Under the pieces are notes generated by a model, which was not told the DNA's origin, did not search any database, and worked only from the letters and a program-made list of their open reading frames with translations. A stretch of 64,000 bases of DNA from the NCBI RefSeq assembly GCF_006385705.1, contig NZ_VFRQ01000004.1, positions 367,117-431,116 on the forward strand, given 5' to 3'. The DNA comes from Pontibacter mangrovi (GTDB lineage Bacteria > Bacteroidota > Bacteroidia > Cytophagales > Hymenobacteraceae). Position numbers and translations under genes: made by a program. Numbering within the stretch: position 1 is the first letter of the stretch; every line of letters starts with the position of its first letter. Shown one piece after another: positions 8,759 to 17,231 of this stretch.

Positions 8759-9541
8759 ATGAGCAACTCCTACTATCAAAACAAAAACATACTGATTACA
8801 GGCGGTGCGCAGGGGATAGGCTTGGGTATGGCGCAGGCGTTTGCCAGGGCTGGGGCACGGGTTATCGTGACGGATGCCGATGCCGAAGCCGGGCAGGAGG
8901 CGCTGCAATGGCTGCAGGAGCAAAAACTAGCGGCCGACTTTATACGCTGCGATGTAAGCTCGGAGCCGGAGGTGAAGGACCTGATGCGGCAGGTAGGGGA
9001 GAAGCACGGGCAGCTGGATGCGCTCCTCAACAACGCCGGCATCGCCGACCCTTTTCAGGGGGCGCTGCAGCAGCTGGACATGGCCGCCTTCGACAAGGTG
9101 ATGGCTGTGAACCTGCGCGGGCCCATGCTATGCGCCAAGTATGCTTTGCCGCTCCTCAAAAAGGCGCAGCAACCGGCTATCCTGAATATTTCCAGCACGC
9201 GCGCGTTTATGTCGGAGCCTGATACGTTTGCCTACTCCGCCTCGAAAGGCGGCCTGGAGGCCTTAACGCACTCGTTGGCTGTTAGCCTGTCAGAAGAACG
9301 GGTACGGGTGAACGCCATCGCGCCCGGCTGGATTGAGGTGCGGGACTGGAAAAAGGAAAGCGAGAAACAAGTGCCGCACCACCGCCAGCAGGATAAAGAG
9401 CAGCACCCAGTGGGGCGGGTGGGCGAGCCGCAGGACATAGCCGAGGCCGCCTTGTTCCTCTGTTCCGATAAAGCTGGGTTCATTACCGGCCAAAGCCTTA
9501 CCATCGACGGCGGCATGACCGTAAAAATGATCTACGCTTGA
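8759..9541 (+). CDS. SDR family oxidoreductase
   Basis: 260 residues, a classical short-chain dehydrogenase. It has a TGGAQGIG dinucleotide loop (residues 14-21), NNAG (91-94), catalytic Ser 145/146, Tyr 159 and Lys 163 (YSASK), and an SLTIDGG C-terminal signature. It uses NAD(P)H to interconvert an alcohol and a carbonyl group. Substrate cannot be told from sequence. Start at MSNSYYQ, placing the Rossmann motif at the normal distance. Confidence 0.9.
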   Translation: MSNSYYQNKNILITGGAQGIGLGMAQAFARAGARVIVTDADAEAGQEALQWLQEQKLAADFIRCDVSSEPEVKDLMRQVGEKHGQLDALLNNAGIADPFQGALQQLDMAAFDKVMAVNLRGPMLCAKYALPLLKKAQQPAILNISSTRAFMSEPDTFAYSASKGGLEALTHSLAVSLSEERVRVNAIAPGWIEVRDWKKESEKQVPHHRQQDKEQHPVGRVGEPQDIAEAALFLCSDKAGFITGQSLTIDGGMTVKMIYA

Positions 9542-9581
9542 AGGTAAAAAAGTAGAAAGGTAGAAAGTTAAGTTACACATC

Positions 9582-9658
9582 AACCAACAACTAACAATCA
9601 ACAATCAGCAATTAACAACCAACAACTAACAATCAGCAATCAATAATTAACAACCAAC
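9582..9658. repeat. Low-complexity tandem repeat, AACAATCA/ACCAACAACTA type
   Basis: About 78 bp of degenerate repeats built from CAACNANTAACAATCAGCA-like units, purely A, C and T with a few G. A shorter stretch of the same kind lies at 25394-25433. The upstream 30 bases repeat GTAGAAAG. Confidence 0.7.
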
Positions 9659-9696
9659 ACCCTTCCGCTCGTAGAAGTATAGGATAGCCTGCAACC

Positions 9697-10329
9697 ATGA
9701 TAACAGACCTGCCTGAAAACCTTTCCCTACTATACGTAACCAACCCCATGTGCGCGTGGTGCTACGGGTTCACGCCGGTGGTGCGCCGCCTGAAGGCCTT
9801 GTGGCAGGGGCAGCTGGACGTGCAGGTGCTTTTCGGTGACTTGCAGGCCCATGAAACAGCGCCTTTGGAGCACCGGCAAAAGGAACAGCTGGCCCTAAGC
9901 TGGCACCGGGTGCAGGAGCGGACGTGCCTGCCTTTTGAGTACCGCTTTTTTATACAGCGCAGCTATGTTTTTAACACCGAACCTGCCTGCCGCGCCATGC
10001 TTTGCGTGCGGTTGCTGCGCCCGGTACTTACCCTGGAGGTGCTGCGCGCCATGCACTCCGCTTTTTTTGTAGATAACATCGACCTGAAAGACACCAAAGA
10101 GTTGGTGCGCCTGGTGGGGCTGTTCGGCATTCCCGAAAACCTGTTCCTGACTTTGTTTGAGTCGGAGGAGATTGTGCAGCAGCTGGAGGATGAGTTTGCT
10201 TACGTGCACCGCCTGGGCGCTACTACCTTCCCAAGTATGTATCTGCTGACGCCTGAGGGGCCGCAGCGTCTTTCCGCGGGTTACGTTAGCCTGCAGGAGC
10301 TGGAGCAGCGCATGCTGCAGCTTTATTAG
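9697..10329 (+). CDS. DsbA-family thioredoxin-fold protein
   Basis: 210 residues. It has a redox motif C19-A-W-C22 right after the first beta strand, a helical insertion, and a cis-proline loop TTFPSMYL near residue 178. No signal peptide, so it is presumably cytoplasmic like the FrnE/2-hydroxychromene isomerase-like branch rather than periplasmic DsbA. Likely a disulfide oxidoreductase or isomerase; partner unknown. Downstream of the low-complexity repeat. Confidence 0.85.
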   Translation: MITDLPENLSLLYVTNPMCAWCYGFTPVVRRLKALWQGQLDVQVLFGDLQAHETAPLEHRQKEQLALSWHRVQERTCLPFEYRFFIQRSYVFNTEPACRAMLCVRLLRPVLTLEVLRAMHSAFFVDNIDLKDTKELVRLVGLFGIPENLFLTLFESEEIVQQLEDEFAYVHRLGATTFPSMYLLTPEGPQRLSAGYVSLQELEQRMLQLY

Positions 10330-10473
10330 TCTGACTTGGTAAAATTTTAATATAAAATTCTCTATATAGCGGATTAATAGCATCTATGACAACCTATGGG
10401 CTGCTTCTGCGTATATTAAAATCTCATTATATTTAATTGTTCTTGATTCCAATCCAGAAAAGAACCTGACTCT

Positions 10474-10833
10474 ATGAGAAGCAAAACAACTACAAACCAA
10501 GTTGATGAGTACGTAGATAAACTGTCGCCTGAAAAGCAGCTGCTGGCCCAGGAAATACGCCGCATCATAAACTCCTCGGTGGCCCATTTAGAGGAATGCG
10601 TGCGTTGGGACTGTGCCTGTTATTTCTTTTACGGCCCGGTTTGCTATTTTTCCTCTTCGCGCAGCGGCCTGCACTTTGGTTTTTTCCGGGGCAAGGAGCT
10701 CTCCGACCCGCACCGCCGCCTGGTGAGCCGCAACGGGCAATACCCGCACATCAAAATCCGCACCCTGGCCGATATTGACGAAGCATATTTTGCTGACCTG
10801 GTGCGCGATGCCGTGCTCCTGAACCAGAACTAA
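10474..10833 (+). CDS. DUF1801 domain protein
   Basis: 119 residues with the DUF1801 pattern: N-terminal helix VDEYVDKLSPEKQLLAQEIRR, a WDCACYFFYGPVCYF strand region and an HFGFFRGKEL strand. The fold is YdhG/frataxin-like; no specific function is known. Four unusual cysteines sit in or near the central sheet. The gene converges on the CDF exporter with 9 bp between stops. Confidence 0.75.
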   Translation: MRSKTTTNQVDEYVDKLSPEKQLLAQEIRRIINSSVAHLEECVRWDCACYFFYGPVCYFSSSRSGLHFGFFRGKELSDPHRRLVSRNGQYPHIKIRTLADIDEAYFADLVRDAVLLNQN

Positions 10834-10842
10834 ATAGAAAGC

Positions 10843-11754
10843 CTACAGGCTTTCTTCGTGGGTGCATTCCTCTCCCGGTTTCTCCAGCTCAATGGTTACA
10901 TGCTGTACATTCATGTCTGCCATGGCGGCGCGTATTTTCTTTTTAAGCTCCTCTTCCTGGCGTGCTGGTAACGATGTGTCCGTTACGGCGTGCATGGTCA
11001 GCACGTTGTAGGTGCCGTCCAGCGTCCATACATGCAGGTCGTGCACAGAGCTGACTTCGGATATCTGCTGCAGCCGGCCAATCACTTCCTCCGGGCGGAT
11101 GTTATCGGGGGCAGCCTGTAACAGGATGTGCATGGTATCGCGCAGGTTACGCACCACATTGTAGAGCACGTACACCGTGATCAGCACAGAGAGCAGCGGG
11201 TCTATCCACGGCACATCAAAAAAGTAGAGGATGATGCCGCCAACCAATACCGCTACCCAGCCCAATACATCCTCCATCAGGTGCAGCCGAACAACGCGCT
11301 CATTTAGCGAGTCGCCTTTCTTTAGGCGCAGCACGGCCGCCCCGTTCACGATAATTCCCAGCACGGCAAAGCCCACCATGCCCGGCGCGTTTACCTCCTC
11401 GGGGTTAAAAATGCGCGGGATGGCCTCCGAAAGTATAAAGAAGGAGCCGACCAGCAGCACCACCGAGTTGATAACTGCGCCCAGCAGCGAAAAACGTTTA
11501 TAGCCAAAGGTATACTTCTGGTTGCGGCCCCGCTTGGCTACATTCTCGAAGTACCAGGCCAGGCCCAGCGAGAGCGAGTCGCCCAGGTCGTGCAGGGCAT
11601 CGGATAGGATAGCGATACTGTTGATCCACAGGCCGCCAAAGATCTCCAACAGCGTGAACGTAAGGTTAAGGAAGAAGGCAACTTTAATGTTGCTTCCGGC
11701 CCCATGGTGATGGTGATGCCCAGGGCCTCCGTGGTGGTGATGTGCGTGTGCCAT
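10843..11754 (-). CDS. CDF family divalent cation exporter
   Basis: 303 residues from the chosen start MAHAHHHH. The frame is open further upstream, but an earlier start would run into the divergent promoter at 11804-11833. The first 20 residues are His-rich. Six membrane helices follow with the HD-type metal sites (ALHDLGDS in helix II, LMEDVLG in helix V) and a C-terminal cytoplasmic domain with HDLHVWT. CDF proteins exchange Zn2+, Co2+ or Fe2+ for protons and export metal from the cytoplasm. It is divergent from a two-component system, so metal control is possible but not shown. Confidence 0.9.
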   Translation of the reverse strand: MAHAHHHHGGPGHHHHHGAGSNIKVAFFLNLTFTLLEIFGGLWINSIAILSDALHDLGDSLSLGLAWYFENVAKRGRNQKYTFGYKRFSLLGAVINSVVLLVGSFFILSEAIPRIFNPEEVNAPGMVGFAVLGIIVNGAAVLRLKKGDSLNERVVRLHLMEDVLGWVAVLVGGIILYFFDVPWIDPLLSVLITVYVLYNVVRNLRDTMHILLQAAPDNIRPEEVIGRLQQISEVSSVHDLHVWTLDGTYNVLTMHAVTDTSLPARQEEELKKKIRAAMADMNVQHVTIELEKPGEECTHEESL

Positions 11755-11803
11755 AGTTCTGAAAACGGCTTTGGGCCAATTAAGATGCCTTTGGGCCGCG
11801 TAG

Positions 11804-11833
11804 TTGCGCTTTTGCGTATTGGTTGTACATTTG
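11804..11833 (+). promoter_or_regulatory. Promoter of the two-component operon
   Basis: TTG at 11804-11806, 19 bp, then TACATTTG at 11826-11833. This is an exact match to the Bacteroidetes TTG/TAnnTTTG promoter with ideal spacing. It implies a short leader before the response-regulator ATG at 11874 and rules out the earlier in-frame ATG at 11823. Confidence 0.75.
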
Positions 11834-11873
11834 TATAAGAAGGTATTCCAGATTTCCACCCCCATACAAACAC

Positions 11874-12545
11874 ATGAAGATACTACTAATAGAGGACGAA
11901 CAAAAGGTGGCCTCCTTTATTAAAAGGGGGTTGGAAGAGCAGAGCTACGAGGTTGACCAGGCCTATGACGGCAGCATGGGCATCAAGCTGGCGCTGCGGC
12001 ATGAGTATGACCTGATCATTCTGGACATTATACTTCCGAACATGAACGGGCTGGAAGTATGCCGTGAAATACGCAGCCACAACACGGGGGTGGCCATTCT
12101 GATGCTAACAGCGCTGGGCACCACAGACGACAAGATCATTGGGCTGGATGCCGGCGCAGACGATTACCTGGCCAAGCCGTTCGAGTTTAAGGAGCTGCTG
12201 GCACGCATCCGGGCGCTTACCCGGCGGGGCACCGAGACCAGCTCAGGCGAAAAGCTGAAAGTGGCCGACCTGGAGATGGACGTGAACCGCAAAACCGTGA
12301 CGCGCGCCGGCAAGCCCATCAACCTGACGGCACGGGAATTCTCGCTGCTCCAGTACCTCCTGCGCCACCAGGGCAGGGTCGTGTCCAGGGTGGATATTAC
12401 GGAGCAGGTATGGGAAACCTCCTTCGACACAGGCAGCAACGTGATTGACGTGTACATCAACTTCCTCAGGAAAAAGATAGATAAAGAACATAGCGTGAAA
12501 CTGATCCATACGTTGGTGGGGATGGGGTACGTACTGAAAGAATAG
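11874..12545 (+). CDS. OmpR-family response regulator
   Basis: 223 residues. Receiver domain 1-118 with acidic pocket E7-D8, phospho-acceptor Asp 51 (DLIILDIILP) and Lys in DYLAKPF. C-terminal OmpR/PhoB winged helix about 125-222 with NVIDVYINFLRKKID. Closest in style to CusR/ArlR-type regulators. It is followed after 8 bp by its kinase. Four 11-bp direct repeats after the kinase gene are the likely binding sites of this or a similar regulator. Confidence 0.92.
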   Translation: MKILLIEDEQKVASFIKRGLEEQSYEVDQAYDGSMGIKLALRHEYDLIILDIILPNMNGLEVCREIRSHNTGVAILMLTALGTTDDKIIGLDAGADDYLAKPFEFKELLARIRALTRRGTETSSGEKLKVADLEMDVNRKTVTRAGKPINLTAREFSLLQYLLRHQGRVVSRVDITEQVWETSFDTGSNVIDVYINFLRKKIDKEHSVKLIHTLVGMGYVLKE

Positions 12546-12553
12546 CCGCTAGC

Positions 12554-13936
12554 ATGAAGATCCGGACCAAACTTACGCTGCAGTTCGCGGGCATTTTTGC
12601 CTTCATACTCATCCTGTTCTCGCTGGTGGTATACTATTTTACGTCGCTTTACCGCCAGGACGACTTCTACAAGCGCATCCTGCGCCGGGCAGAGGTAGCG
12701 GCGCGCTATGTGTTTGAGGCCGATGAGGTGGGCGAGGACTTGCAGCGCCAGAACATGATCGACTTTTATCATGAGCTGCCCTACGAAGCGGTGCGGATAT
12801 TCAACAGCAACGGCGACCTTATTTTTTCTCATGGCGAGGGCAACCTGGGGGCAACCAAGCAAGTGCTGGAGCAGGTGCGGCAACAGGGCGCAGTGGAGTA
12901 CGACAATGCCGAGCGGCAGGTGGTGGGCATCCGTTACCAGGATAACCAGGGCGATTACGTAGTGCTGGCCTCCAGTATAGATGCCTATAGCCTCCGGAAG
13001 CTGCAAAACCTGAAAATCATACTTGTGGTTGGCTTTCTGGGGTCGGTGGTGGTGGTGGTGCTGGCTGGTTGGGCCTTTGCCAAGCAGGCGCTGCGGCCCA
13101 TCACCAAAGTGGTGAGCGAGGTAGAGAAGATCAGCGCCAACGACCTGCACCTGCGGCTCAGCAACGCAGAGGGAAAGGACGAACTGTCTTACCTGGCGCA
13201 GGTCTTTAACAAGATGCTCGACCGCCTGGAGCTGGCGTTTGAGATGCAGAGCACCTTTGTATCGAATGCCTCCCATGAGCTGCGCACGCCCCTGACGGCC
13301 ATGATCGGCGAACTGGAGGTAGCTCTGATGAAGCAGCGCGAGCCGGAGGAGTATAAACGGGTGCTGCAAAGCACGCTGGAAGATGCTCGCCTGCTCACAG
13401 AGCTGTCGAACGGGCTGCTGCAAATTGCCCAGGCAAGTATAGATCCTTCCAAAATCAGGCTGAACCTGGTGCGTTTCGACGAGCTGGTTTGGATGGCCCG
13501 CGACCAGGCCCTGAAGCGGCACCCGCAGGCCCGCATCGACATCGATTTTGCCAACTTTCCGGATGATGAGAACCGCCTGACCGTGCGCGGAAACGAGGCC
13601 CTGCTATTGATAGCCGTGGTAAACGTGCTGGAGAATGCCCTGAAATTTTCCCCGAACGGGCGCGTGGCGGTGGGGCAGATAGAAGTGCAGCGGCACGATG
13701 TGGTGCTGCGCGTGCAGGACCGCGGCCTCGGCATTTCGGAGGAAGACCTGAAGCACGTGTTCGTGCCGTTTTTCCGGGCAGAGAACGTGCGCAACATCAC
13801 GGGGCATGGCATCGGGCTGCCGCTAACAGAGCGTATACTGAAGCTGCACAAAGGCAGTATAGAAGTGCGCTCCCAGATCAACAAAGGCACCGAAGTGACC
13901 ATCAAACTGCCGCAGGCTTATACTATAATCGGGTAG
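12554..13936 (+). CDS. Sensor histidine kinase
   Basis: 460 residues. Membrane helices at about 10-30 and 152-178 enclose a periplasmic sensor of about 120 residues. A HAMP linker follows, then HisKA with phospho-acceptor His 241 (ASHELRTPLT) and an HATPase with NVLENALKF, DRGLGIS and GHGIGLPL boxes. Its partner is the upstream regulator. The stimulus is unknown; neighbours suggest metal or anion/bicarbonate status, both inference. Confidence 0.92.
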   Translation: MKIRTKLTLQFAGIFAFILILFSLVVYYFTSLYRQDDFYKRILRRAEVAARYVFEADEVGEDLQRQNMIDFYHELPYEAVRIFNSNGDLIFSHGEGNLGATKQVLEQVRQQGAVEYDNAERQVVGIRYQDNQGDYVVLASSIDAYSLRKLQNLKIILVVGFLGSVVVVVLAGWAFAKQALRPITKVVSEVEKISANDLHLRLSNAEGKDELSYLAQVFNKMLDRLELAFEMQSTFVSNASHELRTPLTAMIGELEVALMKQREPEEYKRVLQSTLEDARLLTELSNGLLQIAQASIDPSKIRLNLVRFDELVWMARDQALKRHPQARIDIDFANFPDDENRLTVRGNEALLLIAVVNVLENALKFSPNGRVAVGQIEVQRHDVVLRVQDRGLGISEEDLKHVFVPFFRAENVRNITGHGIGLPLTERILKLHKGSIEVRSQINKGTEVTIKLPQAYTIIG

Positions 13937-13945
13937 CGCGGCGCA

Positions 13946-13989
13946 TTTTAATCTCTTTTTAATGTCGTTTTAATTCCACCTTAATCTGG
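13946..13989 (+). promoter_or_regulatory. Four 11-bp tandem boxes, probable OmpR-family binding array
   Basis: TTTTAATCTCT, TTTTAATGTCG, TTTTAATTCCA and CCTTAATCTGG follow each other without a gap at exact 11-bp spacing. The constant core is TTAAT. One-turn direct repeats are typical of OmpR/PhoB regulators. The array ends 7 bp before a TAGGTTTG element, so activation of the SulP/carbonic anhydrase genes is likely. Confidence 0.7.
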
Positions 13990-13995
13990 CCACAG

Positions 13996-14003
13996 TAGGT
14001 TTG
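13996..14003 (+). promoter_or_regulatory. -7 element TAGGTTTG of the SulP operon
   Basis: Perfect TAnnTTTG. The TTG expected 19 bp upstream is only TTC and lies inside the third 11-bp box, fitting an activator-dependent promoter. Confidence 0.6.
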
Positions 14004-14092
14004 TGTCAGTTAGGTGTACAGGGTCTGCTGCGCTTGTATGGGCTTTGGCTCATGCAGGTGCGGCAACTTTTTTTGAATTATTTACGCGACTT

Positions 14093-15664
14093 ATGACAGA
14101 AAGAGGAACTAAAGTAAATTATTTAGCCCATTTGGGAAAAGACATTCCAGCCGGATTGGTGGTGTTTTTCGTGGCCCTGCCACTGTGCCTGGGTATATCA
14201 TTGGCTTCGGGAGCGCCGCTGCTTTCAGGCCTGGTAACCGGCATTGTGGCCGGTATTGTGGTGTCGTGGCTGAGCGGCTCAGAGCTGGCCGTAAGCGGTC
14301 CTGCGGCCGGACTCACGGTGATCGTACTGAACGGAATCGAGACGCTAGGGTCGTTTGAGGCGTTTTTGCTGGCAGTAGTCATCGCGGGCTTTCTGCAGTT
14401 GGTGCTGGGTTTCCTCAAGGCCGGTGTCATCGGTTTATACTTCCCCTCTTCGGTTATCAAAGGCATGCTGGCCGCCATTGGTCTTATCCTGATCCTGAAG
14501 CAAATTCCGCATTTTTTGGGGGCAGATGATGACTTCTTCGGCGCCATGAACTTCTTTCAGTCCAATGGCCGCAACACGTTTTCTGAGCTCGGGCATGCTT
14601 TTTCGAGCATAGAGGTAGGCGCCCTGATTATTGGCGTGATCTCGCTGGCTATTGTGCTGCTGTGGGATAACCCTAAGATTAAAAGCAACAAGGTTTTAAG
14701 TATGGTACCGGGGGCGCTGGTGGCGGTGTTGCTATCGATCGGCCTGAACCTGCTGTTCGTCAACTTTATGCCGGAACTGGCGGTGGCATCCACGCACCTG
14801 GTAAACATTCCGATCATCAGCGGCTTCAGCGACCTGGGTACCGAACTGCAGTTCCTGGACCTGAACGCCCTTACCAACCCCTCGCTATACATCGTGGCCG
14901 TTACCATTGCCATTGTGGCCAGCCTGGAGACACTGCTAAGTATAGAAGCCATCGACAAACTGGACCCGCACAAGCGCCGCAGCAACACCAACCGCGAACT
15001 GAAGGCACAGGGCGTGGGCAATATGGTGGCCGGCCTGTTGGGCGGCTTGCCGATGACAGCCGTGATCGTGCGTGGCTCTACCAACGTGGCGGCCGGTGCC
15101 CAAACCAGGGTGTCCAGCTTTGTGCACGGCTCATTTCTGGCGCTGTCGGTATTTCTGCTGGCCAGCCTCATGAACCAGATTCCGCTATCGGCTCTGGCCG
15201 CCGTGCTGTTGGTGGTGGGCTTTAAGCTAACAAAGCCTGCCCTCTATAAAGCGCAGCTGAAACTTGGAGGCGAGCAGTTCATACCCTTTATCGTTACCAT
15301 TCTGGCCATCCTGTTCACAGACCTGCTGATCGGTATCTGTGTGGGCCTCGCCGTGGGCATCTTCTATATCCTAAAGGCAAACTATAAGTCGCCCTACTTC
15401 TTCCACAAAGAAGAGCACCGCGACCGCGAGCTGATCCGGATAAAGCTAAGCGAGCATGTTTCTTTCCTGAACAAAGCCAGCATTGTGCTGACGCTAGACC
15501 ACCTGCCCAACGACAGCCACGTGGTGATTGACGGCGAAAGCTCCGAGTACATCGATTACGACGTGCTGGAGGCTATTCAGGAGTTTAAGAAAACGGCCCA
15601 CGAGCGCAACATCCATGTAGAACTCATCAACATTGGCGATGTGGCCGTGATGGACATGCACTAG
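14093..15664 (+). CDS. SulP family anion transporter
   Basis: 523 residues from MTERGTKVNY. The longer frame from 14003 would start inside the promoter. About 11-12 membrane helices carry SulP features (GLVTGIVAGIVVSWLSGSELAVSGPAAGLT, LGGLPMTAVIVRGSTNV), and a C-terminal STAS-like domain includes HVVIDGESSEYIDYDVL. SulP proteins carry sulfate, bicarbonate or other anions. The carbonic anhydrase gene 32 bp downstream argues for bicarbonate here (inference). Confidence 0.9.
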   Translation: MTERGTKVNYLAHLGKDIPAGLVVFFVALPLCLGISLASGAPLLSGLVTGIVAGIVVSWLSGSELAVSGPAAGLTVIVLNGIETLGSFEAFLLAVVIAGFLQLVLGFLKAGVIGLYFPSSVIKGMLAAIGLILILKQIPHFLGADDDFFGAMNFFQSNGRNTFSELGHAFSSIEVGALIIGVISLAIVLLWDNPKIKSNKVLSMVPGALVAVLLSIGLNLLFVNFMPELAVASTHLVNIPIISGFSDLGTELQFLDLNALTNPSLYIVAVTIAIVASLETLLSIEAIDKLDPHKRRSNTNRELKAQGVGNMVAGLLGGLPMTAVIVRGSTNVAAGAQTRVSSFVHGSFLALSVFLLASLMNQIPLSALAAVLLVVGFKLTKPALYKAQLKLGGEQFIPFIVTILAILFTDLLIGICVGLAVGIFYILKANYKSPYFFHKEEHRDRELIRIKLSEHVSFLNKASIVLTLDHLPNDSHVVIDGESSEYIDYDVLEAIQEFKKTAHERNIHVELINIGDVAVMDMH

Positions 15665-15696
15665 GGCAATCAATAAGTATAAAACCAAGATTAACC

Positions 15697-16329
15697 ATGG
15701 AGAAGATTTTTGAAAATAACCGCAAGTGGGTAGCCAATAAACTGGCTGAAGACCCGGAGTACTTTAAGAAGATGGCCAACGGGCAGGAGCCGCGCTACCT
15801 GTTTATCGGGTGCGCCGACAGCCGCGTGCCGGCCGGCGAGATCACCGGTCATGGCCCGGGAGAGATGTTTGTGCACCGGAACATAGCCAATATGGTGGTA
15901 CACAGCGATATTAACATGCTGTCGGTGCTGCAGTATGCGGTAGAGGTGCTAAAAGTACGGGATGTTATCGTGTGCGGGCACTATGGCTGCGGTGGTGTGG
16001 CAGCGGCTGCCAGCAACAAGCAGTTTGGCCTGATCGACAACTGGCTGCGAAACATTAAAGACGTTATCCGCCTGCACGATGAGGAAATTACGAGCATAGA
16101 CGGGGAGCACGAGCGCCTGCGCCGCCTTGTAGAGCTGAATGTGGTAGAGCAGGTGCGCAACCTGTACAAGACCTCTATCATTCAGAATGCGCTGCAAACG
16201 GATAACCCGCCAAGGCTCCACGGCTTGGTGTACGACATCAGCGAAGGCCTGCTGCACGACCTGGAGGTAGACATGGATACCATACAGCGGTACGACAGCA
16301 TATACAGGCTGGCAGCTGTAGAGCAATAG
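15697..16329 (+). CDS. Beta-class carbonic anhydrase
   Basis: 210 residues. Zinc ligands Cys 39, His 95 and Cys 98 (GCADSR, HYGCGG) with the Asp 41/Arg 43 dyad are all present. It interconverts CO2 and bicarbonate in the cytoplasm. No signal peptide. It forms a probable operon with the SulP transporter, supplying bicarbonate for carboxylation or pH control. Confidence 0.95.
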   Translation: MEKIFENNRKWVANKLAEDPEYFKKMANGQEPRYLFIGCADSRVPAGEITGHGPGEMFVHRNIANMVVHSDINMLSVLQYAVEVLKVRDVIVCGHYGCGGVAAAASNKQFGLIDNWLRNIKDVIRLHDEEITSIDGEHERLRRLVELNVVEQVRNLYKTSIIQNALQTDNPPRLHGLVYDISEGLLHDLEVDMDTIQRYDSIYRLAAVEQ

Positions 16330-16376
16330 TGTATTACAAGTTAGAGCAATACTGTTTTCCTATTTCTGTTCAATTA

Positions 16377-16409
16377 AAAATAGCCTCCTGCCCTGCAGGA
16401 GGCTATTTT
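16377..16409. terminator. Bidirectional terminator
   Basis: TAGCCTCCTG/CAGGAGGCTA stem with a 5-base loop, A run before and T run after. It serves the carbonic anhydrase gene and the convergent porin-like gene. Confidence 0.8.
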
Positions 16410-16415
16410 ATTGCC

Positions 16416-17024
16416 TTAAAAGCCCGGAACGTAGCTCAGCGTAAGTTGGAAAGATGCGTTTCGCCGCTCTTTGCCCTCAAAAGCACCCTCGTCATCAATG
16501 TCTTTCAGCCCGCCGTTGTAGCGCACTCCTAGCCCAAACCCGCTCGGTGCCCGAAAACCCAGGCCAGCTGCATAGCCAAAATCAATAGGGTATGGGTTAT
16601 CGGTAATAACCGTTTTAGTGATGTTGGTTGTGTTGGACCGGCTAACTTCCGCTATTTGCTTGCCTTTGAGTAGGAAGGAGGCCTGGGGGCCCATCTCGAA
16701 GTATAAGCCGCTTATCTGCAGGTGCAGCAAAACCGGCACATCCAGGTAGTTAAGGCGCAGTTTCTCGGTAGTTTCCACGCCGCTGGCGCTAAATTCCCTT
16801 TTAGCGCCCTTCGAAGTAAACAGAAGCTCCGTCTGCACGCCGATAAGGCTGTTAAAACCGTGCCGTGCCGTAAGACCTACCGTGTAGCCCGGGCGATAGT
16901 CATAGTTTTCGGCATCGTTGCCGGTAAGGGTGGCATAGTTAAGGCCTGCTTTTACGCCCATGGTCTGGGCGCTTGCCGTGCCTGCCAGTAAGGCAAGCCC
17001 AAGGCCAAGTATAAATTTTTTCAT
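16416..17024 (-). CDS. Porin-family outer-membrane beta-barrel
   Basis: 202 residues. A signal peptide ends ...GTASAQ. The mature part is a small beta-barrel of the OMP_b-brl_2 type: MGVKAGLNYATLTG start, alternating strands, terminal LSYVPGF with C-terminal Phe. Function unknown; similar proteins occur at 48631 and 49350. The terminator at 17130 isolates it from the upstream gene, so it has its own promoter. Confidence 0.85.
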   Translation of the reverse strand: MKKFILGLGLALLAGTASAQTMGVKAGLNYATLTGNDAENYDYRPGYTVGLTARHGFNSLIGVQTELLFTSKGAKREFSASGVETTEKLRLNYLDVPVLLHLQISGLYFEMGPQASFLLKGKQIAEVSRSNTTNITKTVITDNPYPIDFGYAAGLGFRAPSGFGLGVRYNGGLKDIDDEGAFEGKERRNASFQLTLSYVPGF

Positions 17025-17129
17025 GTATAGGTATAAGATTGATGCAATAATACAGCGCGTGGCAGCTTAAAACTATGCTGCCTGCCCGCAAAAGTATAAA
17101 AAGGTGCGGATATAGCTATTGCCAAATGC

Positions 17130-17163
17130 AAAAAGCCCTACTACACCGGTAGCAGGGCTTTTG
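17130..17163 (-). terminator. Terminator of the repeat-protein gene
   Basis: AAAAGCCCT...AGGGCTTTT imperfect stem with a second short stem CTAC/GTAG, T run on the minus strand. It lies 70 bp after the stop of the gene at 17232-18173. Confidence 0.65.
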
Positions 17164-17231
17164 TCATATTAATCTTATAGGATAGGCTCGTTGCCTATGG
17201 TGTTACCTAAAAAGGTTACCAGTTGGCGTGC

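Noticed and set aside
12164..13522. 452-codon antisense frame across the two-component genes
   Set aside because: The sense strand encodes intact regulator and kinase with all motifs; the antisense product is featureless.
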